DNA from: Sepioteuthis lessoniana
Lineage: Eukaryota; Mollusca; Cephalopoda; Myopsida; Loliginidae
Direction of reading: 5' to 3'
Assembly: GCA_963585895.1 (NCBI GenBank)
Contig: OY757911.1
Span: 60,618,530-60,682,529 of the forward strand
Length of the DNA: 64,000 nucleotides
A program made the position numbers and the translations under genes. The stretch's first letter is position 1. Every line of letters starts with the position of its first letter. A model generated the notes under the pieces. That model had not been told where the DNA came from. It saw nothing but the letters and a program-made list of their open reading frames with translations, and made no database searches. Of this stretch, positions 45,913 to 56,614 are shown piece after piece.

Positions 45913-45977
<65 letters not shown>
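45821..45977. repeat. (CA)n(TA)n microsatellite, duplicated
   Basis: Two successive CA-then-TA blocks (45821-45894 and 45912-45977) separated by CCAAAGAAGAT, as if the whole compound repeat had been duplicated. Confidence 0.95.
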
Positions 45978-46019
45978 CTTAGGAATAATTCAGTTTGAGA
46001 ATATATGAGGAGTTTTATA

Positions 46020-46285
46020 AATCTGTTCATTGACCTTGTGGGTAGAGTGTTCGCCAATGGTCCGGGAGACCTGGGTTCAATACCAGGTCGCGTCATACTA
46101 AAGACTTTAAAAATGGTACTTGATACCTCCTTGCTTAACACAGCAGTAAAAGGTACGTATTAAGAGCAAAGTACAACAATCCAAGGAAAGGAGTATCACC
46201 CTCCCCTAAATTTCGATGTAGTAGCTATTGAAAAGGGAACCTTCTGGTCGCCCTCGACTACGGTCGCAAACTTCACTATATAAAT
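46020..46285 (+). mobile_element. SINE-C copy, complete
   Basis: tRNA-like head (TTGTGGGTAGAGTGTTCGCC, B box GGGTTCAATACC), body with TGGTACTTGATACCTCC, AGTAAAAGGTACGTATT, AAAGGGAACC and end GGTCGCAAACTTCAC. First of three SINE-C copies within 1 kb. Confidence 0.9.
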
Positions 46286-46452
46286 CTACAGGAATGTTCA
46301 ATGTATGTGTATTAATATATAAATGTTGCTTGTTCTTATGGTGTGTCTAGCTGAAATAGATTTATAATAGGTAAATGATGGTATGTTGAGTTTTTCTTTC
46401 GATTATATATCTCGTATATATATATGCATATATATAGTATGAACCGATTTTT

Positions 46453-46694
46453 AAGTAAAGTTGGTGACCGTATTCGAGGGTGCCCCAAAGATAGCTACTA
46501 CACCGAGATGTAGGGGAAGGTGCTGCTCCTTTCCCTGGATTGCAAAACTTTACCCTTGATCCTTACCTTATAATGCTGAGTCTTAAGCAAGGTAGCATCA
46601 AGTACCAATTTTTTTAGTCTTTGGTATGACTCAACCTGGGATTGAACCCAGGTCTGCCAGGCCATTAGCGAACACTCTAACCATTACGCTAGTG
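46453..46694 (-). mobile_element. SINE-C copy, minus arm of a head-to-head palindrome
   Basis: Complete minus copy: end (AAGTAAAGTTGGTGACC) at the left, body and head (GGGATTGAACCCAGGTC = B box complement; TCTAACCATTACGCTAGTG) at the right, directly abutting the plus copy. Confidence 0.92.
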
Positions 46695-46935
46695 GGGAGA
46701 GTGTTCGCCAATGGTCCGGGAGACTGGGGTTCAATCCCAGGTTAAGTCATTCCAAACACTTTAAAATGGTACTTGATACCTCCTTGCTTAATACTCAGCA
46801 TTAAAAGGTATGTATCAATGTTAAAGTGGAGCAATCCACGGAAAGAAGTGGCGCCCTCCTCTACACCTCGGTGTAGTAGCTACTGAAAAGGGAGCCTTGG
46901 AGTCGCCCTCGATAACAATCGCCAATTTTACTTTA
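46695..46935 (+). mobile_element. SINE-C copy, plus arm of the head-to-head palindrome
   Basis: Starts GGGGAGAGTGTTCGCCAATG (B box GGGTTCAATCCC), typical body (TGGTACTTGATACCTCC, ACACCTCGGTGTAGTAGC) and end CGCCAATTTTACTTTAA. With its neighbour it forms a 483 bp inverted repeat without spacer. Confidence 0.92.
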
Positions 46936-47056
46936 ACTATGTATAGTATTTGAGAAAAATGGATATAGATGGATATGAAGTTACTCGACCAATTCTTGTT
47001 CAAATGATCTGAAATTTTAACTGCATGTGGAAAAACAATTCTTTTCAGGTTTAGAA

Positions 47057-47440
47057 ATGGCATTTGCTGGAAAAGAAAAGGTGTTTTGTGTACTAGAATA
47101 TACTCAAACAAAGTCAAAGAAGACTGTGCAACATGCAATGGGGAGAGAATTCACAAAAATACACCAACGGCAATGCAGATTTGGACATGTTATAAAAAGC
47201 TAAAAGATGAAGGCTGTCACTGCCGGGTAAAAGGAACGGACTACCGATAGGATGTGTGTCCTGTCACAGGACCCAACAGTTTAGTTAAAGATATGAATTT
47301 ATGGATTACTAACCCAGGTGATTTGTTGATGGTGGTGAAGGCTTGTATAGAACCTGCCTCTCTTCTTGGATAAGTTGACCAACTAAACACAGTGCAACAC
47401 TAAAGATGAACTGAAGGCAAGGATAACGACAGTATAACAA
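47057..47440 (+). pseudogene. DUF4817-type helix-turn-helix remnant of a transposon protein
   Basis: Starts MAFAGKEKVFCVLEYTQTKS with KKTVQHAMGREFTKI. After a frameshift near 47160 it reads TAMQIWTCYKKLKDEGCHCR. This is the layout of the N-terminal HTH known as DUF4817 in invertebrate mariner-type transposable-element proteins: start, CVLEY, a conserved aromatic-rich W-Y-K-F block, EGC-C. After a stop at about 47250 a short DELKARITTV at 47402-47431 resembles the ELKxRI motif near the C-terminus of those proteins, so most of the middle is probably deleted. An acceptor-like TTCTTTTCAG precedes the ATG. The match is from memory of the family and by eye. Confidence 0.6.
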
Positions 47441-47814
47441 CCACAATTATTTGCCAACAGAAAATGATAAAACATTACGACACTACAATATTCCACAGCC
47501 CAACCAATCAAAATATTTAGAATCAAACTGTTGTTGAATTTTCTTTTGTGAGAAGACTTTTTTGTTGTTTGCATTCATTGTAAACATTTTCTTCATTCTT
47601 GTGTACTTTTTGTGTTACAATGCATAAAAATATAAAAACGTTTAAATATCGGGATCTTTATTGCATTCATTTTCGTTTATTCTGTAACCCTATTCTATCA
47701 TGTAAATTTCGTTTACATAAAAAAAAAAAGGATAAACGAGAACAGAATTTACCAATACGATCAAGGAGACCTTCGGAAATTCCCTCAGGAGATTCTGAAG
47801 TCTTTTGAAGGTCG
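47441..47814. other. No supported gene
   Basis: AT-rich DNA. The frames at 47383-47574 and 47599-47808 are not recognised. Confidence 0.4.
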
Positions 47815-47990
47815 TGTTTGAAGCCCATGGCGATTTCTTGGAATGAATTTTATCAATCCCATATAAGGATGTTTTATAAAATTTTGGTAGATATATATGA
47901 TAGAGTAAGATATTAATGTTATATTCATTAATGTGTAATTTATACGACATCTTACCCATCGCATCCTGTTGTTCATTACATACATTCAAA
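47815..47990 (-). repeat. Copy of a 175 bp block also attached to the second pseudogene
   Basis: Closely matches 50665-50820 in the same orientation (GAAGCCCATGGCGATTTCTT versus GAAGCCCATGGCCATTTCTA; ATTTTGGTAGATATATATGA in both). On the minus strand both translate as ...LHINEYNINILLYHIYLPKF / LRINEYNINNSLYHIYLPKF. I cannot tell whether it codes for anything. Confidence 0.85.
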
Positions 47991-48039
47991 TACAAAGAAA
48001 AGAAATAATTTTGGTACGACCTAATAACACTAAAGAGAT

Positions 48040-48290
48040 TTATTTTTGCACACGGTCCAATGAAATATAATTCTGGAACAGATCTATTTGAATCATAGAC
48101 GGGTCCCTAACAGGTATCACCACTCCTAATCAGAGTGGACCTGGGAGTAATGGCAATAAAGAAATACACAAAATTTCCTAAATCTTCTGAAGTAAAGTCT
48201 CAACACCAGATGCAGTTTAGGATCATATACAGAACGTCCCTTTTTGGGATTCTACTCAGCGTATTTTTATGTATTTGATGAAAATAAAGT
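48040..48290 (-). mobile_element. Rep-E fragment (head)
   Basis: Minus-strand head: ACGGGTCCCTAACAGGTATC, AGAGTGGACCTGGGAGTAAT, AGTCTCAACACCAGATGCAG. No tail. Confidence 0.7.
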
Positions 48291-49103
48291 TAGGTGTATT
48301 ATAAGTAGTATCCAGCGAATAGTCTCAATTTTAACCTTAGAAGTATGTTCAGGTCTTTTTTGTATAGAAAGTTATATCATAGTTTTAAAAAAGTGTTCCT
48401 TTCTTCGATGATTTAACGCAAACTAATATATTTACCACAGTTATGATGATTTAATCAAGGCACACGTCTTTCCAATTCTGTAACGTAGTGTGATTGAATG
48501 AAAACATTCATGGAGTTTGCGTACATGATGTCTTGAGTACATGATTTCTTGAGTACATGATTTCTTGGGTACACGATTACGTAATTGAGTACATGATAAC
48601 GTGGACTCTATCCAGGGAATTTATATAAAGCGATTGGTCAGCATTAATTGCAAAGGGACTTAGAAACTTATAGGGAAAGTCCGTGTACAATACAAACCAA
48701 CCCGCCGATGGATTGAAAAAAAAAAAAAAGGAAGAAGAAACGCAGATGATGGAGAGGAAGAGGAAAGAAAAGAAAAGAAAGAAACTTTTGATTGCAGTCA
48801 AAATTAAGATAAATGAATTGTTAGATTTATTGGAAACAAAAGGATAAAAATGAAAATATATTGTGAGGATGTAAAAGTTAGATTGAAAGACAAGAGGAAA
48901 AAGAGAAATAGAATAAGAAATAAATAGACGAATAAAGGATATACGAAAGGTAAAAGGAAATGTCAGTTGGTTCCGTTAAATAACAAAAGGTTAGGAGAGT
49001 AAACATTTTGGGAAAATTAAATTGAGAATAGATTTTCAATAAAAGAAAAGAGAAGTAGAATGTAAATGAAAGAGCTATAAGATTAAAGAAGAAGAAGAAG
49101 AAG

Positions 49104-49136
<33 letters not shown>

Positions 49137-49559
49137 TGGCGGAGAAATCTGAGAAGGAAAAAGAAAAAGAAATAAAGACTTAATGATCAAATAAAGGTAA
49201 AAACCAAACTATAAAAATACTAAAAAAGAAACAACGAAAGAAAGAAGGGGAGGAAGAATGAATGATAAAAGAAAGAAAAGAAAACAATGAAAAATGATCA
49301 AGCTCAAAATAAAAATTTGTAACACTTAATTTTTAAATTAATGGAAAAATTTCAGTAAAATGAAAAAAATTGTTGGTGGGGGATTTCTATTTTAGATTGA
49401 TTGAAAAAGAAGATTAAAGAGAAGAAATAAAACAGAAAGAGGCAAAATAAAGATGTATAAAAGAAAAATTGTAAGGAATCTAGAGAGAAAGAATAAAAAG
49501 AAAACAAAGACGGGTGGAGAAATACCCACTAACGGATTTACAAATTAGATTTACAAATT
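48291..49559. other. No gene; strongly purine-rich plus strand
   Basis: 48290-48700 is plain AT-rich DNA with three near repeats of GAGTACATGAT (48520-48600). 48715-49545 is A/G-rich on the plus strand for over 800 bp (AGAAAAGAAAAGAAAGAAA-type sequence) and includes an (AAG)n run. Confidence 0.7.
49086..49133. repeat. (AAG)n microsatellite
   Basis: About sixteen AAG units inside the purine-rich tract. Confidence 0.95.
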
Positions 49560-49978
49560 TAAAATTTCTCTAACGAGTGTTCTAGATATGACACTAAACA
49601 ATCTGATGGTGAGGTTCCAATCATGATAGAGCTTTGGGGAATATAGAGAACACCTTCATTGCCATTGCTCCTAGGTCCACTCTGGTCCGTAGTGGTAGCA
49701 CCTGACAGCGTCCTATTTTTGAGTCAAATGGAATTAACTGTGTACTTATACTAAGCTGAATTGTTTGAAATGGAAGTGTTTTTAAAATTTAAACTGCGTA
49801 CTTAAGCTAAACTGAATTCGTTGAAATATAACAGTTTTTTTGACATAAAAATTGTGCACTTATGCTAAACTGAACTGTCTGAAATAGAACTGTTTATATG
49901 TATAAAAATGGATTTGACATTAATAACTACAAACGTTGACGTGCCATAAAACCAAACCAAATCAAATAATTTACAACT
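49560..49978 (+). mobile_element. Rep-E copy, 5' truncated
   Basis: Begins within the head (TCTCTAACGAGTGTTCTAGA). Junction block, two to three array units and a tail with changed stem bases (TTTGACATTAATAAC, ACGTTGACGTGCC), then CCAAACCAAATC. Confidence 0.8.
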
Positions 49979-50094
49979 ATATGGTGTCGACTATTCTTAT
50001 CTAATACAAATAATTTCATGCATTTGTATGGTTTCAGTTATTACTATCTAATACTACTAATAATATAATTTCAGGTAATTGTTTCTATTTTTTA

Positions 50095-50400
50095 GGAGGC
50101 AGCACCCCACGAAGCTGCAGCTCTACCACCCATCACGAAAACTATCCAAGTTAGACGAACCAGACACGTGGGACACTGCTGGAGATGTAGGGATGAGCTC
50201 ATAAGTGATGTACTTCTGTGGATCCTTTCACATGGCCGAGCAAAGGCAGGACGACCAGCTGCAACCAACATACAGCAGCTCTGTGCCGGTACGGGATGTA
50301 GTCCTGAAGACCTGCCAGAATCAATCGACGATAAGTTTTGGGGTGGCGAAAGAGGGTCAGGAATGTCCGTGCTGATGGCGCGATATGATGGTGATGATGA
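50095..50400 (+). mobile_element. RTE-like LINE, 5'-truncated 3' end
   Basis: Matches the last 300 bp of the RTE element and ends in an ATGATGGTGATGATGAT-type tail. The short repeat TTCTAT occurs at 50083-50088 and 50401-50406 and may be the TSD. Confidence 0.9.
50168..50400 (+). pseudogene. RTE LINE C-terminal coding remnant
   Basis: GHCWRCRDELISDVLLWILS, GRPAATNIQQLC and GCSPEDLPESIDD correspond to the C-terminal segment of the RTE polyprotein. Only the region after the RT survives, so there is no activity. Confidence 0.9.
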
Positions 50401-50639
50401 TTCTATATAATAATAATAATAATCTGTTCTCCCACAATAATATTGTAACTAATGATAACCCTTGGAAGCACATCTCTCGATTTTGACCAACTTTTGGCTC
50501 CTAAATTAAAAAAATGACCCCAGTTTTTGTTTGTATCACATCTGCTTTGCATGTTACAAGATACCCTCGCTTTGTATGAAGAAACATTAAATACCATATC
50601 TCGTATATTCGGGTTCATATTATTGTATGGTTTAACATT

Positions 50640-52212
50640 TACCTATGATCGAAAATAATATAGCCTTGGTTGAAGCCCATGGCCATTTCTAGGAATGAAT
50701 TTTATCTATTCCATATTAAGATATTTTTTAAAATTTTGGTAGATATATATGATAGAGTGAGTTATTAATGTTATATTCATTAATGCGTAGTTTAGACGGC
50801 AATTTACCCATTGCATTTTTGTACAAATGTTGGTGGAATCGTTCACCTTGCTCATCGCTGACTTCACAAAGGCTTTCTAGAAAGTTAGGAAGATGGCTAT
50901 GTAGAGAATGCAATTTGATGTCCAAGTTGCATCCGAGAGCTTTGTAGCTCTTCAATAGTTTCTGAAGAATTTTTGTGTAATTCCGTGCTCGTTTATTTCC
51001 AAGAAATTTCTTCACAACGTCTTTGAATGATGACTAAGCATTCTTTGCAAGTTCTGACATTCTTCCGATTAAAAAAACAACAACTCTTTAATGAGATGCC
51101 GAATCTGTGGACCATCAAACAGACCAACATTGATTTTTTTTCAATTGACAGGCCTGGAAATGCCAAAATGAGCTACTTGAAACATTCTCTTACAGTTTTC
51201 AATGTTTTAACTAATTGCTGAATTAAACCCAGTTTAATGTGCAAAGGTAGGAATACAAATTTCTTTCTGTCAACGAGTGGCTCATGAAGAATTCTGGGAT
51301 CGCCAGGATTGAGGTCAGCTCTTGGTGGCTACTTACCTTCACTCAATGCTACTTTCGAGCTCTGCTATCCCACATACACAGAAATTTAGGGATGCTTTGT
51401 GTAACTGCATTGCTGACTAAGAAGAAGGCATACCACTTTAAGGCCAACACATATGATCCAATTGTGTCTGTGATATTGGAACAACTCAGACACTCATTTT
51501 TTCTTCATGTTCTTCATGAAGACAAACTGAATAGCCAACTGGAACAGCACCATATAAATTGCCATTGGGGAAAAGAACGTACTTTTAAAAAAGACACACT
51601 TTAAAAAGACGCACAGTCAACATTTCCATTGGGGAAAAAGACACACTTTAAAAAACATACTTTACAAAAAGACACACTTTTAAAAAGACACAGTCAACTT
51701 TTTCATTGAGGAAAAAGACACAGTCAACATTTCAATTTGAGAAAAAGACACTTTAAAAAGACCCATTTTTTTAAAGAAAGACACGCTTTAAAGAAAGACA
51801 TACTGTCAATATTTTTGGTGTGTACACCGGAATTCCAAATTCTGCAGTAAACCCTGTACTTTCTGTCAATATACAAAGCTACTGTCACTTCGAAAATACT
51901 GCAGAAATGAACTTTTCCTTGATTGAAAGTAGGATACCTTTGCTCCTTTTTCAAGCAAGTTTTTTTCTCATTCAATCTTGATGCTAGGAGTTCTGAAACC
52001 TTTTTGATTTCCTAGATCCCATGCCAAATCATTCAACTCATTCTGATATAATCCCTTACGTGCTGATTCATCTTCTGCATCATGGCTGTCACTGAGTTCT
52101 TCATCAGGATTCAGATCATCAAGAGAGGGTTGTTGGATAAAAACTGGTTCTGGGATTTCAGCTGAATGAGGTACTGAACGTAGATGGCAGACTTTGAAAC
52201 TCAATTCTGTAT
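50640..52212 (-). pseudogene. Second paralogue of the 23.5 kb family, 5' truncated and decayed
   Basis: Read on the minus strand. SFKVCHLRSVPHSAEIPEPV corresponds to the YPDLHSARLPVADCDEIPLP region of the plus copy. An acidic stretch follows (DDLNPDEELSDSHDAEDES), then NELNDLAWDLG, an SFLQYFRSD segment, a broken middle with LFDGPQIRHLIKE, then FLGNKRARNYTKILQKLLKS and EVSDEQGERFHQH. The N-terminal Cys-rich part is absent, and several frameshifts and stops break it. At 51585-51800 a degenerate AAAAAGACACACTTT repeat interrupts the gene. After GERFHQH the sequence passes into the 175 bp block shared with 47815-47990, instead of the family's usual basic end. It is much diverged from the 23.5 kb copy, so the two are not a recent duplication. 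Confidence 0.75.
51585..51800. repeat. Degenerate tandem repeat (AAAAAGACACACTTTAAA)
   Basis: Eight to ten imperfect copies of AAAAGACACACTTT mixed with CAGTCAACATTTCCATT. It lies within the second pseudogene and displaces its reading frame. Confidence 0.8.
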
Positions 52213-52860
52213 TTTGTGACGCGAAATTGACTAAAATCCGAAAACGGGACTTTTATTTTCGCACGTGTGAAGACGGGGCAGGTTGGCACTTGATCCCCTA
52301 TAGAATAAGTCCTCGTTCAGAGTTTTTCTCTCAGGCATATAAGAACTAGCATATTATGTGAGTGACTAATTTAGGGCCAGACTGACCGCCGTTGGCAAGG
52401 GGTTCCAAATTTCACACTATCCACACACCCACCAGGCCGCTTTCACTTCCTTACCCAAGATAATGGAAGAATATGGACCTATAGGTTTTAGTCGTAATAA
52501 TGTTATATTGTAGTAGTCGGCAACTCCGGTCTCCCGTGTGATATTTTAAAGGAATTAATAGGACAATTCTAAGCAAGATAACATAAGGCGAATAGAAGCA
52601 GAAAAGGAAGCATGAAGTAACAAATTCGTAGAAGAACTGCAAAGAGCAAACTTAGACCACGTGGTAACATAAAAATATATGATTCCTTTACTACAGTTAT
52701 ATACACTTTCAAAGTGTCAAAACATATAATAATTGGACAGTCCACGAATATAAATGTCTTTTCTTGACTTTTGTTTTTCTTCAAATTGAGAGAGAGAGTG
52801 GTATATAAAGTTTGGGTATAAAGGAGAAATGGCCCCAAAGTTACTTATCTTATTTTTCGA
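52213..52860. other. No supported gene
   Basis: Mixed DNA with a GC-richer patch at 52255-52450; nothing recognised. Confidence 0.4.
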
Positions 52861-53286
52861 TGGTGTTCCACTGGAGAATCTTTCTTCTTTCACGGGCTAA
52901 TAGACTTTATTCTATTTTTTTACACTGGCTTGAAGAACCTGGGGTTCCTCGTGTCTCAGATATTCTTTTGTCTTCAACCCGGAGTAAATGGCTAGGGTTC
53001 TGTCTGCCACGAGCCCTGCTCAAAAACTAACTTTCTTATTATTTACTTCCACTGAGGGGAAGGAGTCCCCACTTCCGTTTTGGGGTCCCAGCCAATCATT
53101 TGGCTTCTCTCTTCTTCCTCTTGGTGTCCAGCGACCTGGGTAAGGTCACCAAGTACCAACATCTGGTCTCCCCTGTGTGACCCACATTCCTTCCTAACGG
53201 TCACTCTTTGACGGCTAGATACTGTTAATTCAAACACGAGGAGTAGTAATTTTATCTCCCTCCTCCCAGTGGGATATCACGTGACA
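52861..53286 (-). mobile_element. Possible solo LTR
   Basis: GC-richer than the surroundings. On the minus strand it runs from TGTCACGTGATATCCCACTG to GGAACACCA, with an AATAAA (near 52905) about 45 bp before the 3' end, an arrangement typical of LTRs. No convincing target duplication is visible and there is no second copy in the window, so this is tentative. Confidence 0.35.
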
Positions 53287-53804
53287 ATTTGTTTATCTAG
53301 TTATATCCTGAAGTTTTCACTCAGTAAAAGTAACCGTCCACACAATGATCACTTGGCTTTTGCCAAATCATAAGTATACCAAATGCCAATTTATCCCACG
53401 TTCCCTTGGTCCACATTCATAAATTCCCGACAAATTGTTTGAATACATTATGAAGGGGCCAAAGACCTGATTTGATGCCCAAGCTTTACTTTAAAATATG
53501 CAAAATAGGCTGTCTTGACACATTAATAAAATGATATCATCATTCATTAATTATTAATTATTGAAACAAATAACTAAATATCATTTTGTCAATTACTTTT
53601 CTTTAAAAAGCTTTGACCGCAATTTATAAAAGAGACGCAAATAGCAAATCAGTAAGATTGTGTTTATTCCGGGAGTGAGTGTTGGGGAAAAGCTTGACGT
53701 AATAGAAGGAAACTGACTGTAGTTTTGAAAAAAGCATTCATTCCATATGTAATCTTTAGTAAACAATTATAGCTTCAAGTATCAAATCTTAATGCAAATA
53801 ATTT
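53287..53804. other. No supported gene
   Basis: AT-rich DNA. Confidence 0.4.
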
Positions 53805-54095
53805 ACAGTTTTATTATATCAAGTATTCCAATCAAATACGAATAACTTTTAAATAGATCTATTCGACACATAGATCGAACCCTAACCAGTACTACCACAA
53901 CGAATCAAATTGGATCTCGAAATCATGGCAATAAAGGGGTACTCACCGTTCCCTTTATCTCATAAGAGTCTCACCATCAGATGCAGTTACGTGTTTGACC
54001 CAGGGCATCCATTCTTTTAGTGTGTGTGCGTGTTAGAGGTGGGGGCTTACCTCTCTGTAAGGGGATACAATCAGAGTATTGTAATCACTATCTGT
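53805..54095 (-). mobile_element. Rep-E fragment (head)
   Basis: Minus strand: ATAGATCGAACCCTAACCAG, GGATCTCGAAATCATGGCAA, GTCTCACCATCAGATGCAG, GGGGGCTTACCTCTCTGTAA. A short GTGTGTGCGTGT run lies within it. No tail. Confidence 0.75.
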
Positions 54096-54944
54096 GGGGA
54101 GGAGAGACAAAGTATTTTTCTTTCTGCTATACCGATATGATTCTGAATTGTGTTTTCTACGTCATACTGCTTAAAAGCGAAAGCCCCCATTATTGCATTG
54201 ATACAATATTAGTTTATCGTTGGGTTATACGAAACAAAGATTGTAACTTTTTACCAACTTTATCAGTCAATGAATAAATAAAAACCAGAATAAAATGATT
54301 TGATTATTCGTTTTTATTATGTAATTTGAAAAGTTATTCATCATAGGCCGATATATCTGATGATCGGTCCTTTTCTTCCTTTAGTTTTTAGATCTTGTTC
54401 TCTGTACTGAATTTTTATGTCATTGAGTCAGTATAAGATAAAACGCTGTCAAAGTCGATGCCAAAAAATTTACATGAGAACTTGTCGAGTTGATTAACCT
54501 TTTCATGCATATTTTACGATAAGGTTGCAGACATAAGATACTTGTGATTAAAGAATGTCAGGGTTGGCATTCGTTCATTAAATTTAATTCTAGGATAAAG
54601 AAGATGACAAGAACTTTCCCGCAGACTGTCACTTAAAAGATCTTAAAACACGCACACACAAGGAACTTATCAGTTCAGAACAGAAAACTAAACATATCTA
54701 ATTAAAACCTAGGGATTCTAAAAAAGAAAAAAAAAGAATGGTTTGAAAGGGAGTGGTAAAAAAAAGAGAAAAAGATTATGACATACTAAATTATTCAGAC
54801 GAATGTTTTTATCGTAGTCGATACTGGCTATTCTACCTCACCATATTAAGCGATCAATCGTAATTCTTAATCACCAAATAAAGAAGAAAAAAAAAGAGGA
54901 AAAATTAAGCAACTATTGTATAGAATTGGAAACACGAAAACAAC
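54096..54944. other. No supported gene
   Basis: AT-rich DNA with A runs near 54720-54780. Confidence 0.4.
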
Positions 54945-55448
54945 AGCTGTACGGCTTCTTATCGCCCAAGTAAAACGAACAGGATTTGCGGGAAACTGCT
55001 GGAGAAGCAAGGACGAACTTATAAACGACATTCTTCGATGGGCCCAAACACACGGACGTGCCATTGTTAGCTGACCAACAAGAATTTATTTACTCCAGAT
55101 CTGTGATATCCTATTTACCAACCCCTCCGCTCGGGCAGGATATGATACAAGGTCAATTTTTATGCGAAGTTTAACAGGTTTGAATTCAGAGTTTTCCTTC
55201 TCCTAGACTAGTTGCCTAACCAAGGCTGAAGAACCTAGTCTGCACTACTATTTACCCGTAACTGGAGGGAGAATGATTGGATTCATACCTTTCCCGAGGG
55301 TATTAGTGCTATGTGAAATGCAATCACTCTCATCCAGGATTTGAACTCGTGTCGCTGTGTCCATTTCCTTCGACGATAACCATTACACCACGGGCACCAG
55401 CTCTGTGATATAGTTTAGAATACTTGCCCACAAAGACTGAGAAAAGAG

Positions 55449-55450
<2 letters not shown>
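54945..55450 (+). pseudogene. Divergent RTE-like LINE C-terminal fragment, split by a SINE-B
   Basis: Reads roughly KRTGFAGNCWRSKDELINDI, then LRWAQTHGRA, a stop, and TRIYLLQICDI. It matches the RRTRHAGHCWRSRDELIRDV...GRPARTYIQQLCEDT segment but with many changes, so it belongs to an older or different RTE lineage than the other copies. The SINE-B at 55110-55401 is inserted at the CDI codons. Confidence 0.7.
55110..55401 (-). mobile_element. SINE-B copy with 10 bp TSD
   Basis: Complete minus copy with tail pair CTTCGC..GCGGAG, body and tRNA-like head (B box complement GGATTTGAACTCG; A box complement AACCATTACACCACGGGCA). The perfect direct repeat TCTGTGATAT lies at 55100-55109 and 55402-55411. 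Confidence 0.95.

Positions 55451-55455
<5 letters not shown>

Positions 55456-55480
<25 letters not shown>
55456..55480. repeat. (GA)n microsatellite
   Basis: Twelve GA units. Confidence 0.9.
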
Positions 55481-55514
55481 TGAAATGTGACTTGTTATCC
55501 CAGTAAAATAATGA

Positions 55515-55923
55515 TAGCCAGGTCGTCTGGGGTTGTAGAATACGCAGACTGCATCTCTACAGAGGGATAAGACACCCTCACGAGTGTCCTAGATATGACA
55601 TTAAACCATCAGATGATGAGCGTCCTGAGCTGGAGCATTGGGACTGTGCAATACCCAATTATTGCCATTACTCCCTGATCCACTCTGACACTGAAGTAGT
55701 AGTATTAGTTAGGGTCCCATGTATGGGTCAAATAGAACAATTTTATCATTTATTTTACTTGAAACTATTTAACTGTATATAAACAAATATGAACAAATGA
55801 ACTGTTACTCATTTAAAAAATGTTACCTACAAACTATTCACTTAAAAATCATGTATGAACAGGATTTGGCTCTAAATAACCCTCAATGGTTGATATGTCA
55901 AATATCCAAATAACTAACCAACC
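55515..55923 (+). mobile_element. Rep-E copy with 9 bp TSD
   Basis: Head from AGGTCGTCTGGGGTTGTAGA, a short array unlike the usual units (TACAAACTATTCACTT) and a tail (TTGGCTCTAAATAACCC, GGTTGATATG). The direct repeat AAATAATGA is at 55506-55514 and 55924-55932. Confidence 0.88.
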
Positions 55924-55932
55924 AAATAATGA

Positions 55933-56582
55933 ATGATGTTGTAGTATCAGGACGAATGACTAACTGTTTCTATCAACACGCATTTCTATGTAGACATACG
56001 AAACTTTTTTTTCATTGTATTCGTAATTAGTCTCATTATTCAATAATGAGAAATTGGTTTGTGCATTTTATTATCATTTATCTTTTGTTCAACTAATTTC
56101 AAACCGAGCCTGTATATGTTGAAATAATAACAATTGATTACTTTTAACGTAAATGTTTTTACTTTCGCAACTTGTTGATTAAATCTATAACTAGAATACA
56201 CCTGTCAATAATGACGGTTGAATTTTATATAAAATATTCTTATAATCCAAAATAAAAAGATTTCAGAATCCAAAAAGAGTAAATCAATAAATGAAAGTAT
56301 CTTGTATGTTATTGTAATAAAAAAAAGACGACTTTCATGTAGTAAACTTAGAATTACCTGAAAAATCAAATTGTCTGTGTCGTTAATAAATGGAGACTCT
56401 CTCACTTTCTCCCTCTTTCTCTTCCTTGTTGCTGTCAATGTAGATTTAAAAGATACTTAGCCAAGCGGACTCACTCAAAAACTGACGAAACCGTTCCGTT
56501 GTGACGTCGGCCTGCTTTCCTGAGAACTTGTCTGCTTTCTTTCCCTTTCTCTTTCGATGTGGCAAGCCACAAATCACACAAT

Positions 56583-56614
<32 letters not shown>

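Noticed and set aside
45779-45982. Open frame of alternating Thr-His and Tyr-Ile
   Set aside because: Translation of CA and TA microsatellites.
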